Below are positions 41,865-53,701 of a stretch of DNA of 64,000 nt, piece after piece (position 1 is the first letter of the stretch; every line of letters begins with the position of its first letter). The notes under the pieces are model-generated. The model did not search any database and had not been told where the DNA came from. It saw only the letters and a list, made by a program, of their open reading frames with translations. This DNA comes from Lepraria neglecta (Eukaryota > Ascomycota > Lecanoromycetes > Lecanorales > Stereocaulaceae), in assembly GCA_033220425.1 (NCBI GenBank), contig CM065647.1:3286001-3350000 (forward strand), in the 5' to 3' direction. The translations under genes were made by a program, and so were the position numbers.

Positions 41865-44800
41865 TCATTTATCGTAAGCCTCGTTCACGAAATCATCCAG
41901 TCCATTACCCCTCTCCTCGTCATCCTCTTGCTCGCGATCTCGATCTTCTAGAGCTTTCTCAATCTCATTCCTATGATTCATGTCATCTTCCGGCTGTGTA
42001 ACGAACTCGTCAAACATGTTGTCCACAGACTCCCGAGCATGAGACTGGTGGCTGTCGGAGTAGCCATGGTGGGGAGAACTGAGTACCCGATCGTGAGGAT
42101 GGCCCTCGTAGGGACTGTCAGATGCGAAGAGATTCGGGTCGAGAGCAGAGTTCGCGTGCGACAGCGGTGAGGTTGGGCCATACCTTGGTGAATCAACGAA
42201 AGGCGAGTGGTGGTGGCCGTTTGAGTAGTACGGACTTGGGGGAAAGGCTGGCGAGTCAGGCTGATGAGGGTTATGAGATGCTGGTGGTGGATAATGTGCC
42301 ATGTAAGATGGATCATGCGTAGCGGATGAGGATGCCGGGAGCCTATGGGGATGGGTGTAAGGCTCTGATGAATTGTTGGTTGAAGTTGAATGGGAAGACT
42401 GAGGCCGTCTTGAATTTGCAGGTGCGAGGGTATGCTGGTTCTTTAGTTGCGAATCGCTACCTTTGCGAGCTTTGTTGATGTTGTACGGCTTGGTACGGAA
42501 TTGAAGAGGTAACTCATCTGGAGAATTGACGTTGTGCTGCTGCATCAACTTCTGCTGTTTGGTTGGACGCGGCTTGCGAGTTGATAAGGATTGTTCGAGG
42601 ACTGGAGGAGGGTCTGGAGCAACCGGAGCCCACTTGTGGAGCTCCTGACGGAAGAAGTTGGTCTCGAAGCCTAGCAAGATCTCGGCGCCCTCAATCTTGC
42701 GAAGGTAGAAGCGCTGGGTGGTCACTTCTTCCGGATTGGTCATGACTGGGTTGATGTAGGGCCGCATGAAGTCCCGAAAGGCCTTAGCAGTGGAGATGAT
42801 CTCATCAAGTATCTCTTCCTCTTCAGGCTGGAATGGCAGACCAGAAATCTCACCCTGCCATTCAATCAGGTCTTCAAGCTTGGGACGAGCTGCATCACGG
42901 GGAATCTTGACACGGTAGTCACATATCGGGCAAGTATAGTTGTCGTCTTCTTTGACCTTGCCCCGAGCGATCTTGAGGCACTTGCCATGATACCTGCAGT
43001 GAATTAGTACTATTACGCTTCGAGCGTTTGAATCATTCATACCATTCGTGACACAACTCGCATTCAAGCATCATTCCAGCCTCTGGTTGACGGCACATGC
43101 AGAACACATTCTTTTCTGATTTGACACCCTCAACGTCTTGCTCTTCAGCGGGCGAGTTTTCCCTTGTGGCAGGCTCCACAGGCATCCGTGGCTTATCGTC
43201 AAGATCGAAGCAATAAGAGTTATGCTCGGCCACATAGTTCATGTGGACTTGGAGAATATGCAATGGCGCGTTGGCTTTTCCGAAAAGTTTCTTTCCTTTT
43301 CTCATCCAGTTCTCATGACGCTTGACATTGTTCTCAAGATCAAGGGTACCAGTCGGCTTGCTATTAAGCTCAGTCAAGCTTTCGAGAACATCACGGACTT
43401 CTTTGTACTTTGGCCTCTTCCGGAAGTCATCGTCCTTCGACTTCTCGTACAAAGATAAGATCTGTTTCTGCGCCTCTCGTTGCTTGGCCAAGATAGCCTC
43501 CACGGCAGCTCGAGTCTCGTTGGTGATTGGCAAAGTGTCTGCTTGGTTCGCCAAGGCTTCGAGTTGAGGATGATGTATTGGCTCAACAGACATAAGCTCC
43601 TTGGCTTTGGCTTCCCAAACCTCACCTCGAGTCTGCAAGTCCTTGTAGGTTCGGAGGAGCTCATCGTTATCCTCGATGCCGATATCTTTGGCTCGATGTA
43701 TGATCACGCCGACATCGTTGAGCGTTTGGAATTTCTTCCTTCCCTCACGGGCTTCATCGGTCCATTTCATCTTATGGATGACGTTTTCCAACTCCTCGAC
43801 TTCTGGAACGTCTACGTTGAAGCTCTTACCCAGTTCGGCTAGATCCACGAACTCTTGCGTTGAGCGCGTACTCGTACTCGAAAGTGCGGCTTTCGCGTCT
43901 TTTTGGAATTCTTTGATGTCCTGAGAGCGCTCGGTAAGAGTATCGATTTCAGCACAATCAAAGGAGATTTCCTCCGCCTGTGAAAGCAGCTTGTGGATAT
44001 TCTCGATCTTTCTCAGCTCCCTGTCACGTTCCTCCATCTCAGCTGCTTTCGCCGAGTTCTTGCGCCAGGCTCGCTCATTTTTCCGACGGTTCTGCTGTTT
44101 CCGAGTGATGTAGTTCGTAGCTTCGTCGACCCACTCATTGCATTTATTGACAAAAGCCTTGAGGTCTGCAAATCCAGGAAGTTCCCACGGGATTTTGTCT
44201 CCCTCGCTGACGAGAGACCGCAACACTTTGAGTGAGGGCTTGGCCTCATCATCAAGTGCCTTCTCCAGTTTCTCTTGCCAAGCCTCGGGCTGGTTCGCGC
44301 GATCAACAACCTTCTGTACAACAGCATTTAACGCATCGTCGGCGAGGCGATACCTGAGGGTGTGAGCCGAACCTGTGAGGCGTTGTCCTTCGGTAGCGTC
44401 ACAGCAGTCATGGGTACCTGCATGCAGCAAGCACATAACTTTAGACGTTGTCTCACACCGGAACGAGGAGAGAAAGCTGTATGCCTTGCAGTAAGAGCAT
44501 TGATATTCGGCTTCTGGGACGTCTTCGTCCTTTACATAAAAGCCGAGGGAGCAGCGATCGTCAGGCTCCGTAGATCCCTCGAACTTGCAATTATGGGCAT
44601 CTATGACGGCTTTATGGCGTTGGAGAAGGTCATGTCTTTGCTGTATTTCTCGGTCTCGTAGCCGTATCATAGCCTGAGCAAGCCATTTGGCTGTTTTAAT
44701 GGTAGTGTCCCGGCCAGCAGCTGTCATAAGAAGCTCGTCGTGCGAGAAGCACGGCTGCTTTCGGAACTCCTGAAGACGCTCCACACCCGCTTCACCGTAG

Positions 44801-47281
44801 GGCTCCCAATCCGCTGGCGCAAAATTGACTGCTTCATTGAAATTGAATCCGTGGTTGAACCCAGCATGGTATGCTTGTGGAAAGGTTATGACAAATTGCC
44901 CTGCTCGCTGGTCAAGTGCATACACGTTGACACCTGCTCTCTTCAGCCGATCCGGTGGTAGTAGGGTGACCAGCTGAAATAGTAGATCTGGCTGCGATTC
45001 GAACAATTCTGGAACCGCCTGTTTCATGGCTTCCTCAAACCTTTCGGCATCGGCGCCAGGTATACCATACCAGGTTTTAGTCGCACCAAAATGCTGGTAA
45101 TTCGCAGAGTAGCCGTAATGATCCTCGTTGTGCCAACAGAACGTCGAGAAACACATGCCTACATATAACCATGGTACTGTCATACCAGATATATCGGATT
45201 TGATGTGTCGGAAAAGTGACTCTGGATGTAGTGGAAGAATATTCAGGTTCCACAGATCCGTCGAGTAAGGATCTAATGGATTCTTTTCGATAGTCGGAAA
45301 ACCGCTGCCGTGAGTTGTAGAATGTATATCGGCACCATATTCAACTTCAACTTCCTCTGAAGGGCTTTCAACGAGTCGCCAAAATTCGCGTTCCACGTCA
45401 TCTTCGGTAACAGGTCGTTTGCTATTGTGAACAGGATCGAACTGCATTTTTGGCTCGAAGTAGCTCTCCTTGAACTGGTGCGCCTTCTCTTGAAATTGTC
45501 GTAACGAGTAGATGCCGCCTTCTTCGAAACCGAAATCTCCTGTACCAACAAGGCATCTGGGGCAGTGCCAATCATGAAGTGGATTGACCTTAGCTGGAGG
45601 ATCTAAGCAATTTTTATGATAGCCGAATTCGCAGCCGTCACAGACTAGGAGTTGAGAGCGCTCATCCTTGGTTCCACAGACCTCGCAGATCTCGCCAGGT
45701 TTTCCATTCCTGCGATCACTCGGTATTCTTGGTGTTGCAGGACGAAGCAAGCTCATATGCGAACCCACAACAGTCGGAGCCTTCTTGACGCGCTTGCTTC
45801 GTCGCTCATTTTGATCATCGACTTCACCACTGACTCCAGAATCGGTTCCTGACGTGCCATTTAAGCTGTCATGGCTGATCGTTCGCTTCAATGGATTCGA
45901 GAAGTGGCCATTCGTCAAAGGAGCTGCATTCAGATAATCTGGCAGTTCCTTCGTAGGAGGCGCAAGACCAGTAATCGGGTTATGGTGAGGGATACCGGAA
46001 AAGCCATTCTCTGACTCTAGTTTTTGCAAGGGAGGCGGCCCGTTCACAGTTTGGAACGATGCGGGAGTCAGGTTCACTGGAGTCCATCCACCTGAGTTCA
46101 CAGGGGTGAAGCCAGATGAAGGCATTGGCGGTGGCGGCGTTGCGACAGGCTGACTAGCCTCCATGGGATCTCCAGCATCTTTAAGAGATACATTCAGAGC
46201 AGCGGAAGCTCTCATGGCTGGAGAGCCATCTCTCATACCCATTGACATATCTGGATATGGTCCCTTCATTTGTTGACTGGCTGATGGAGGGGTGAAAGGG
46301 CCGCCGTTCTCGAACTCGAGCTGTTGCTGCACGCCTGGCTTGGCAATCTTGAGGTACTCTTCGTACGGATGTAGCCACCTCTGATACGAGTTTTTGAGCG
46401 AGGTCGACAAAGACGACATGATCTTTCCACTGTAGCCGAGATCACGCCCGATCTCGGCCCATTTCTTCAGCTTGCAGACCTTTTCGAAACCTCCGCGTTG
46501 CGCCACCGCCTTTTTCAGCTTGTATAGATCGAGCGGTCGCTTGTCAACACTAGGGAACCGGTTGAGATTCATGCCGTGCTGTTTATGGAATTTGGCAAGC
46601 TGGTCGAGGTAGTTGAGGTTTGTCCGAGTACCTGGAGATCATTAGCTGGGTGTCCGATAGTTGTCGCCTAAATGGCTAGACACGGATCGAAACTCAAGTT
46701 TACCTCCTTCTACCGAATTCAGCTCTTGACGGCGGGTTTTGAAGTAGAATCGCTGGTTGGACGTTAGCTATAACCCATCTCAAAGATCACTTTTGCGACC
46801 TCGGCTGATCTCTGCCCTAGAGGCATTGATTTTCTGGACTCGAACTACGTACCTCTGTATCGATCGAAAATGAAGGATTCCACGAGTCCGGCGGTATGAC
46901 CTTGCAGATACCGTACTTCTCTCCCTCGGGATATATCTTCCTTATGTATTCCATAGGGTCTCCGAACTCCTCTGCTGTCGGCCTGAAGGTCGGCGCCTCT
47001 TGCAGGCCATGCGGCCGTGTTCGCTTGTTTGCATCTCTTGCAGCTGACGGTTGTCCACGCCTCTCCACCGTCGATAGGTCCAAGGGCGGAGCTCGCCGTA
47101 GGCTGAGCGGAATGTGGGGAGGGTAATTTTGGAATATGCCATTGCTTGCCGGTGGATTGAGGTTGATCTGAAAGCTGCCGGTTGAAGGCATTGGCTGCGG
47201 GAGCGATGCGGCTGTGGGGTTACCTCCACTCGAGGGAGGCACCACCATCTCCGCAAGGTTCGAAACGACCGAACCACGCAA
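41865..47281 (-). CDS. KDM5/JARID1-type histone H3K4 demethylase
   Basis: Four exons (47281-46853, 46752-46704, 46631-43043, 42993-41865) give 1731 residues in one frame. The N-terminal JmjN (APTFRPTAEEFGDPMEYIRK) is followed by ARID (TNLNYLDQLAKFHKQHG). Next come a PHD finger (CEVCGTKDERSQLLVCDGCE) and JmjC with iron ligands in WHNEDHYGYSANYQHFGATK and FPQAYHAGFNHGFN. A C5HC2 zinc finger (CSYCKAYSFLSSFRC, HDCCD), a PLU-1 helical region and a second PHD split by the last intron (CMCRQPEAGMMLECELCHEW / YHGKCLK) follow. The tail is disordered and acidic at the end. The HxE...H set is intact, so demethylase activity is expected in the nucleus. Relatives are Rum1 and Lid2. An alternative start lies 33 bases downstream (MVVPP). 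Confidence 0.93.
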
Positions 47282-48064
47282 ATATCTCGAATTCGTGATA
47301 ATTGTTATTCATACGTTCAGATTTTGGTGCGGACTGCTGGACAATTCGCGAGAAATGTCAGGATGTGTCGTAGAACTCGGTGGTGGCGGTGGAGTGGGAT
47401 TTGGCCAGGTCTGATACAAAGGATGACCCACTAGACTGGCGTGAAGCAAGCCTTGGCAAGATAATGAGTGAATTAAGGAATGGAAATGAGCGCTTGTGAC
47501 CTCTTATAATCACAGCGTCCTGCTTGACTGCATGGGCAGATCAAGACATGTTGCATGGTGTTGTGGGGGTGTAATGAATGAAGAAGACATCGGAGAGAGA
47601 AGCGGGTGAGTTTGAAGGCGATTCGATGTCTGGGTAGCCACGGGCTTAAACCTCCGCGCTAGCGCATATCCGGCAAAGCTAAAGAGTTCCTTGCAGGTTC
47701 ATTGAACCGACTTGTTCGTAAACAGCGAGACACTTCATATATAGAAGCCACTCCTTCCAATTTAAAGCTCCATTCACTTAATGTCTCGTGGCGAATTTTG
47801 ATGTTTGGCGCCAGGACTTGCCTTTTGACCCGATAGTACCCTTGTACATCAAACAGAACTCCCCGCACCGAAACATTCACCGCCAGCTACTACTCTCCGA
47901 GAATAGTTTTCTGACAGGTGTTCAATTGGTGGGTTCGCTTGCCATCGCCGCGGTATTCCTTTCACGAATTGTGATTGTGCATGTTAAGGACTCCGAGAAG
48001 CCAACCAACTGTCACCGACATCTGAGTGCAGTGCTTGGGCTATGGACATGGCCACACCAAGGAT
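47282..48064. other. Divergent promoter region between KDM5 and SLX1
   Basis: No supported ORF. This 0.8-kb stretch presumably serves both genes. Confidence 0.45.
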
Positions 48065-49804
48065 ATGAAACCAATACCAGCCTTCTACTGCTGCTACCTT
48101 CTACGCTCTACAGTACATCATGCATCTCTTTACGTCGGCTCAACCCCGAACCCTGCCCGTCGGCTGGCCCAGCATAATGGAGTTTCTCAAGGCGGGGCTG
48201 CTCGTACTGCACGGCAAAAGTTACGGCCCTGGGAGATGACATGCATAGTCACAGGGTTTCCATCGAAGATTGCCGCCTTGCAATTCGAGTAGGTCATCCT
48301 GGTCATTTACCCTTCATATGTGTTTTTGTTCACTTCACCAAACTTGAAAAGAACATCCAATGTGTGGCGTTAAGCGCACTAGTCTTGATTTGGAAGACGG
48401 CATCATTGGCCGGAAACCCAAACTCAATGTTTCATCGCCAGATAGGCTCGCGGATGTCAAAATGATCCGGATAACCCTCAACTTGACAGCCAATATATTT
48501 GATGAGAAGCTGTGAACAATTGGAAACTTTGGGTCCAAGACCCGAAAGGCTTCTAACTCCTACTCAATGACCAGAAATGCACGGTCTATCTTTGCAATTC
48601 GAGCTGTCATGAAGCAAGTTTTAGGGGCTATAGTCCGGACTATTTCGCAACCCGCGAGATAGGTTGTTCTATACTGTTTCCTAATGCAAAACATGGATGA
48701 TTCCCGGCTGACTCGTTTTTTAGATGGGCATGGCAAAACACGCACGTGACTAAAAAGATAACCGATGAGCAACGCATCACAATAGCCGAAACCAGTGACA
48801 AAGTATCTCGAAAGACAGGTCGGACACGAAAGCGTCCTGTTCGTCCAAGGACCTCGTTGACCGATAAGCTTTCGAACCTCCATTTGCTCCTTCGAGTCCT
48901 AGGATTCGCGAGGTGGCCGTTGCAAGTACGCTTTTTCTGCGAAGACGTCTATCAAAAATGGCAGCGTTGGGATAAGGCCGTTGACGGTACCCTCAGGAGC
49001 GGCACCAAGATCATTCTTGACGTGAAACAAGGGATCGAGACCCTCGAGGAGGGCGAGGCTCCGGTGAGCATCCAGGCGAAAGCTAAACGGAAACGAGATG
49101 CCTTGGGCAAGGGTGGTGTTGATGGACTAGACGTCGGGTATGAAGCCCTGAAAAGTCATGTGGAGAAGGGCATCTGTCTGCTGGCAGAAGACGAGGCAAG
49201 CCGATGCGCAGTTTGCTCGAAGGACATCGGCGTTGAAAGGAGGATGGCGCTGGTCTGTCCTCGAGAGGGCTGCAGAACAGCGTTTCACATGTCCTGTCTT
49301 GCAACCAAATTCCTCGAGGACGATAGCCTAGGGAACCCTATCGTTCCGACATCTGGTAGATGTCCAGAATGTAAAGCAGAGCTTCAGTGGGTCGATCTAG
49401 TAAAAGAGATGAGTCTGAGAGCACGAGGCGAAAAGGAAGTGGTGCAGCTGATGAAGAAGCCGAGAGAGCGCAATGCTAAGGTGCTGAAGATTTCTAAAGC
49501 TGCGGCTGCAGCTGCGACATCTCAAGCCGAAGTGAATGATAGCGAGGACATAAATGACACAGACGCCAAAGAGGATATCGATAGAAATGTAGCGTTTGTT
49601 GCAGATGTTGAGGATGACCCATTGCCAGACGATTGGCACTTCCAGGTGAATGACGACGACGACATGATGTCGGTGACTAGTGCGACTTCAGGCTTCTGGG
49701 ACAGCATGGATACTGCCAGTCCGAGCAAAGTACCCGTGGCAGCGCCTAGGCTCAAAGCCGTTATTGAAGACAGCGAGTGGGATGATGCAGACGTCTTAGA
49801 TTAG
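48065..49804 (+). CDS. SLX1: Structure-specific endonuclease subunit SLX1
   Basis: Two exons (48065-48288 and 48724-49804) encode 434 residues. Exon 1 carries the GIY-YIG (URI) nuclease domain: [43 protein letters not shown] and the catalytic Glu in LQFEW, which straddles the intron. The C-terminal zinc-binding domain reads [24 protein letters not shown] and [16 protein letters not shown]. An acidic tail ends WDDADVLD. With SLX4, SLX1 cuts branched DNA such as Holliday junctions and flaps in the nucleus. The 435-bp intron (GTAGGT...TTTTTAG) is about six times longer than other introns in the window. I see no ORF of note inside it. Confidence 0.92.
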
Positions 49805-49861
49805 CATCCTCGTCCCACTGGTCCAACCTGATATGAAGATAGTGAATTTTCATCAGCAGCC

Positions 49862-50597
49862 TCATCCTGGAGCGTGAACCGTATCATTCCACGGTAGTAT
49901 ACTCTCCAGACCCTCCGTCATTTTTGTCTGTGCCATCATTCGCAAGACTCTTTCCATAATATCCCTTTCAACATCCTCAATCCCCCTACCAGCATCAATC
50001 ACCTTAATCTCTTGTCCATCCGGTAGCTGCATCAATTCGTAGAAAAGCTCCCGCACCCTCTTTTGCATAGCACTCGTCTCGTATTTTTCATTCCCAAAGC
50101 CTCCCCTCTTGGCAACAGCTTCAGGCGTAATGTCCAGAAACAGGCACAGATCAGGTCGTGGCAGGCCGACTTCTGGCTCCCTTGCCCACTTCAATGACAG
50201 ATCATCCCGCCCCTTTGCCGCCGAGTAGACGATCCCAGAGCAATAGTATCGATCAGTCACCACCGTAGTCCCCTCCTCAATGGCAGTCCGTATCGAAGCA
50301 GCGGTTTCCCATCGATTGGCGGAGAAGAGGAGATGTATGACGTGGTCTTCCTGCTGGGATTCTCCCTTAAGGTAGGCATCAATTGACCTGCCAATGGGTG
50401 TCGTTCTGTCTTGACAATTACGTCAGCTTGTGTTGCAGGCACAGAGGGGAAGTCGGGGAGCTACCTGGGAACCTCATGCGCTTGACGCGATGACCTTGGT
50501 TTTCAAGATTTTGGCAGAGACGCGCATGTTGGGTAGATTTGCCCGCGCGATCGAGGCCCTCGATTACTATGAAGGCGCCTCGGCGATGGGTGGACAT
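49862..50597 (-). CDS. CDC8: Thymidylate kinase (dTMP kinase)
   Basis: Two exons (50597-50465 and 50409-49862) give 226 residues. The P-loop is GAFIVIEGLDRAGKST, followed by MRFP/DRTTPIGRSI across a 55-bp intron. VTDRYYCSGIVYSAAKG is the DRYY substrate motif, and LPRPDLCLFLDITPEAVAKR leads into the lid. The ATG chosen matches family starts; an in-frame ATG 81 bases upstream would add a non-conserved leader. The enzyme converts dTMP to dTDP for DNA synthesis. It is tail-to-tail with SLX1, with only 57 bases between stops. Confidence 0.94.
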
Positions 50598-51376
50598 GGT
50601 CTTCTCGAGCTCTGAGCGTATGGAAGCTAGAGGATGTGGTGAAGTCGTGATCTGGCAATGAGGTGAAGTCAAAAGCAACGTCCAACGCTGAAGGAGAGAA
50701 ACCTCAAACAGGCAAAGCGCCTCATCGTTGTTCTGTGATGACCGCGTGTAGAGTGTTTGGGGCGGCTCGGGAGATAGTCAATATCAGATTGTTAATGCTG
50801 GGGAAATGTGTTGGGAAATAATAGAATTGTCAACACCTCGTGGCGCGTCTGCATCAACCTTATAATTAGGGATAGGGCAGCCTTGGTCTTGGCGTTTTCA
50901 TGACTCGTATTATCATTAGAAGGGTTCACCCCCTGAGTTGTCAAACCCCCTGACCCGCCCGGGCCGCCCTTAAACAGGGTCTAAAGCTGGTCGTCTCGGG
51001 GCCCAATTCGGCTCCCCGAAGCAGCCTCTTTAGGGCCCAACTGAAGCAATGCTATTGTGCTATTAAGGTTTGATGCTAAGGAAATGCGCCAGTAGCGAGC
51101 TGAAGTATACCACGAATTATGCTTTATATCATGGTCCAAGAACGCCTGAGGAGGCGCAGATTTCGGTCACCCTTTGACGGCGATTTAGCTGGGTTTCTTC
51201 TGCTTTCCTGCTCAACCCTCTCTCAATACAGTGAGAGATCGTTATAAATGTGCTGTGTCCGGAATTCATCTTATGTCTCTCGCTCTTGTTGCGACCCTAG
51301 AAGAATCCACCCCCTAAGTAGCCAAACCCCCTGAGTAGCCACCTTATAGGGCTGAACAGTAGAAATCGATTTTTTA
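50598..51376. other. Intergenic, CDC8 promoter and repeat-bearing spacer
   Basis: Two related stretches, near 50928-50955 and 51310-51337, share CACCCCCT(G/A)AGT, C(A)AACCCCCTGA. They mark the left approach to the transposon block. No gene. Confidence 0.4.
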
Positions 51377-52041
51377 GGGGGCGGATACGCATAGACCCCC
51401 CTAATACGGTTACCATTCTACAACGCCTTAGTTAATAGGCTTCAAACTCATTTCTCTGCGGGTTCTAATGGTGTTTGGAGAGCCTGTGAGTTCTGGAATG
51501 GTAGCGCTTGGTAGTGATGGCGTGAGACCTCGCCGTCGCCCGAGCTTTCCTCTCCAACCGACTTTTTAGCGGAAATATAATACGGCGAAAGCGGAGGACC
51601 TGAATAGCACCGAGCTCGCTCAGATCTTTGGTATATTTACAGCTAAAATTGGAGCGCATCTGGTGTTTACAACGTCATTGTGTTTCGTGCGTTACCATTT
51701 TCCATAGGATCGCAATAAAATCTCTATTTAACACGTCTACAGCTATGGTAATATAGCATATTATATCTTCCCTCTATGATACCTCTTTCTTGGCCCTTTA
51801 TAGTCTCTTTATATAGTGTTGCTGCCGCCTATAAGATACGGAGAAGCATGCGCATGCTGGGTAGTCTACGGCAGCAACACCACGCCGGCGGGGCTACCCA
51901 GTACGGCAAATGTGATAGCGACAGTGAATTTGACGTCGCTATGTAGTATGGGCGACAGCGAGGTCTTATTCGTTAAGATCTAGGGGGGTCTATATGGTGG
52001 GGGGTCTATGTCCTGGGGGGGGTCTATGCGTATCCGCCCCC
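51377..52041. mobile_element. Short non-coding element with 25-bp terminal inverted repeats
   Basis: The 25 bases at 51377-51401 are the exact reverse complement of 52017-52041 (core CGGATACGCATAGACC). An inner pair at 51526-51541 and 51950-51965 is inverted with one mismatch. No transposase ORF is seen in 665 bp, so a MITE-like element is the natural reading. The right side also carries three spaced copies of GGGGGGTCTAT. No flanking target duplication is obvious, because the right flank runs directly into the LINE tail. Confidence 0.55.
51816..51880. repeat. Nested hairpin: 12-bp inverted repeat around a 14-bp palindrome
   Basis: GTGTTGCTGCCG (51816-51827) and CGGCAGCAACAC (51869-51880) are perfect inverted copies. 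Between them lies the perfect palindrome AGCATGCGCATGCT (51845-51858). CTGGGTAG next to it pairs with CTACCCAG at about 51894-51901. Sits inside the terminal-inverted-repeat element. Confidence 0.85.
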
Positions 52042-52058
52042 ATTTTTTAAGGGTCTAG

Positions 52059-53290
52059 TTGATTGATTGATTGATTGATTCATAAGACCCCGGTTCACCC
52101 TCCTAGGGGCGAACTATGCGCTCATTATGTAATCTATCTAACTACGACTCGGCCAATCAGACCTCACCGCCGTCTCAATCATCGTGTTGCTTCCCTGTGG
52201 CCCAGTGGCATAGCTTATTCTACGCTCCAGTCCCTTTTTTGTACTCGTATCGTTCTTATTAATATCTGCCCCCGCGATCCAGTCGTTTTGATCCTCGTCT
52301 AGGGTCTTATACTGCCCTAAAAGCCCTGTTTGCCTCATAAAAATAGCTGCTTTTACTGCATAGTCGGTTAGTAAGACCTTATGGCTGAGGTGTGCTTTCT
52401 GCAGCTCCTCCCGCTCCTTTTTCCAGAACTTCCTCCTCTTACCGTTGTATAGTCTACACGTGGTAAGTATATAATTAGCTATCTAGAGTCCGTTTTTGCA
52501 ATTATATTACTCCTCCTCTACCCCCGGTACCTATCTACTATATAGAAATCTTCTGAGCCCTATCTTTTCTGTTCTTATTTAAATAATCAATAAGCTTATT
52601 AACTTTTTAAGGCCTTTATACATCCTAATAATCCTAGGGGTTAGTACTAGTTAGATAATCCTGAGCGACCTTCCTTTAGTCTCCTTGGCCTAGTCTATTA
52701 CCTATTTATTTTACGTATCTTTTTTGATTTCTTTCTTTATAGCCGCTATTAATCTCTTAGAATAAATTAATAGCTTTACTATATAGTCTGTATCTTCTTT
52801 AATAATCCTTACTCGGTATTTACGTTATCTCTATCCTATAGTATACTTTATAGCTTTATTAGCTACTTTATTCCCTATAAGACCCTAATATACTAGTATC
52901 TAGTATATTACTGGCTCGTATCCTTCCGCTCGGACGTGGTTAATAAGTTTTACTATATCTCTGATTATTATTTGGCCTGATATATATCCTAGTTTCTATA
53001 TTATAGTAATCGTAGCCTAGTTATCGACGAAGATATATACTTCCTAGCTTACTATTCTTTTAAGTACTATTATCGATAGGGCGAGAAAAATTCCGTATAG
53101 CTCTACTAAATAGACTATATACCAGCTATCTTTCCCTATATATACCTCAGCTCTACCTAGCTGCGGTAAGACCGTAGCCGAGCCTATTTTCTTGTTAATC
53201 CTACTCCCGTCTATAAATATAGTTATATATCCCTTTTTCTCTATATTTCGTACCTGATTTATAGCTTCGTCCCTTGAGAGTATACTGGTT
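52059..53290 (-). mobile_element. 3' part of a Tad1-like LINE (RNase H and tail)
   Basis: Read on the minus strand, the piece contains a degraded RNase H domain (VFVDNQATITII, GNKVANKAIK) and a C-terminal region (CRLYNGKRRKFW, LLTDYAVKAAIFMRQTG) ending at a stop at 52138. After a short 3' UTR comes a tandem tail of AATC units (52059-52080, TTGA on the plus strand), typical of Tad1-type LINE 3' ends. Many TAG/TAA stops interrupt the frame. The 5' part continues beyond the LTR element at 59787. Confidence 0.8.
53286..53290. repeat. Target-site duplication, left copy (TGGTT)
   Basis: TGGTT directly before the 5' LTR, repeated directly after the 3' LTR at 59782-59786. A 5-bp duplication is usual for Ty3/gypsy integrases. 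Confidence 0.9.
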
Positions 53291-53701
53291 TGTTAGAACC
53301 AGGAGATTCTAACAGGACTGTCGCGAAGGACTTATGACTTCGGATAGGATAGGCAAGTAAAGCGATAATCGTAATGATCGTAGTGCAAGCAATGCTATTA
53401 GGAATGATGATCGCAATGATCGTAGTGCGAGCAAAGCTATCATGGAATGCTTGGCAGGATTCCTTATGTCTATATATACGGGACTCTGCCTACTGTTTGG
53501 AATAGTGTGTTTAACTTGGTTGATCTTCCTGGTACCCCTTACACTATACTTTACTAGTTATCAATATAGAACGCATTGGTTACCAATATTAAGAAGACTG
53601 CCATTCTACCTAAGTAACTCCTCTCCTATAGAAGCATAAGACGTACGCAACCTATAGCGGCTATCGTACTATTAGGTTAATAGCCACCGTGGGTCGTAAC
53701 A
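53291..53701 (+). repeat. 5' LTR
   Basis: 411 bp, begins TGTTAGAACC and ends GTCGTAACA, so TGTTA/TAACA inverted termini. Differs from the 3' LTR only by transitions where I compared them, with more A/T states in this copy. Confidence 0.93.

Noticed and set aside
53442-53639. 65-codon ORF in the LTRs as a gene
   Set aside because: It is present in both LTRs only because the LTRs are copies; there is no domain and its position in the LTR makes a protein role unlikely.
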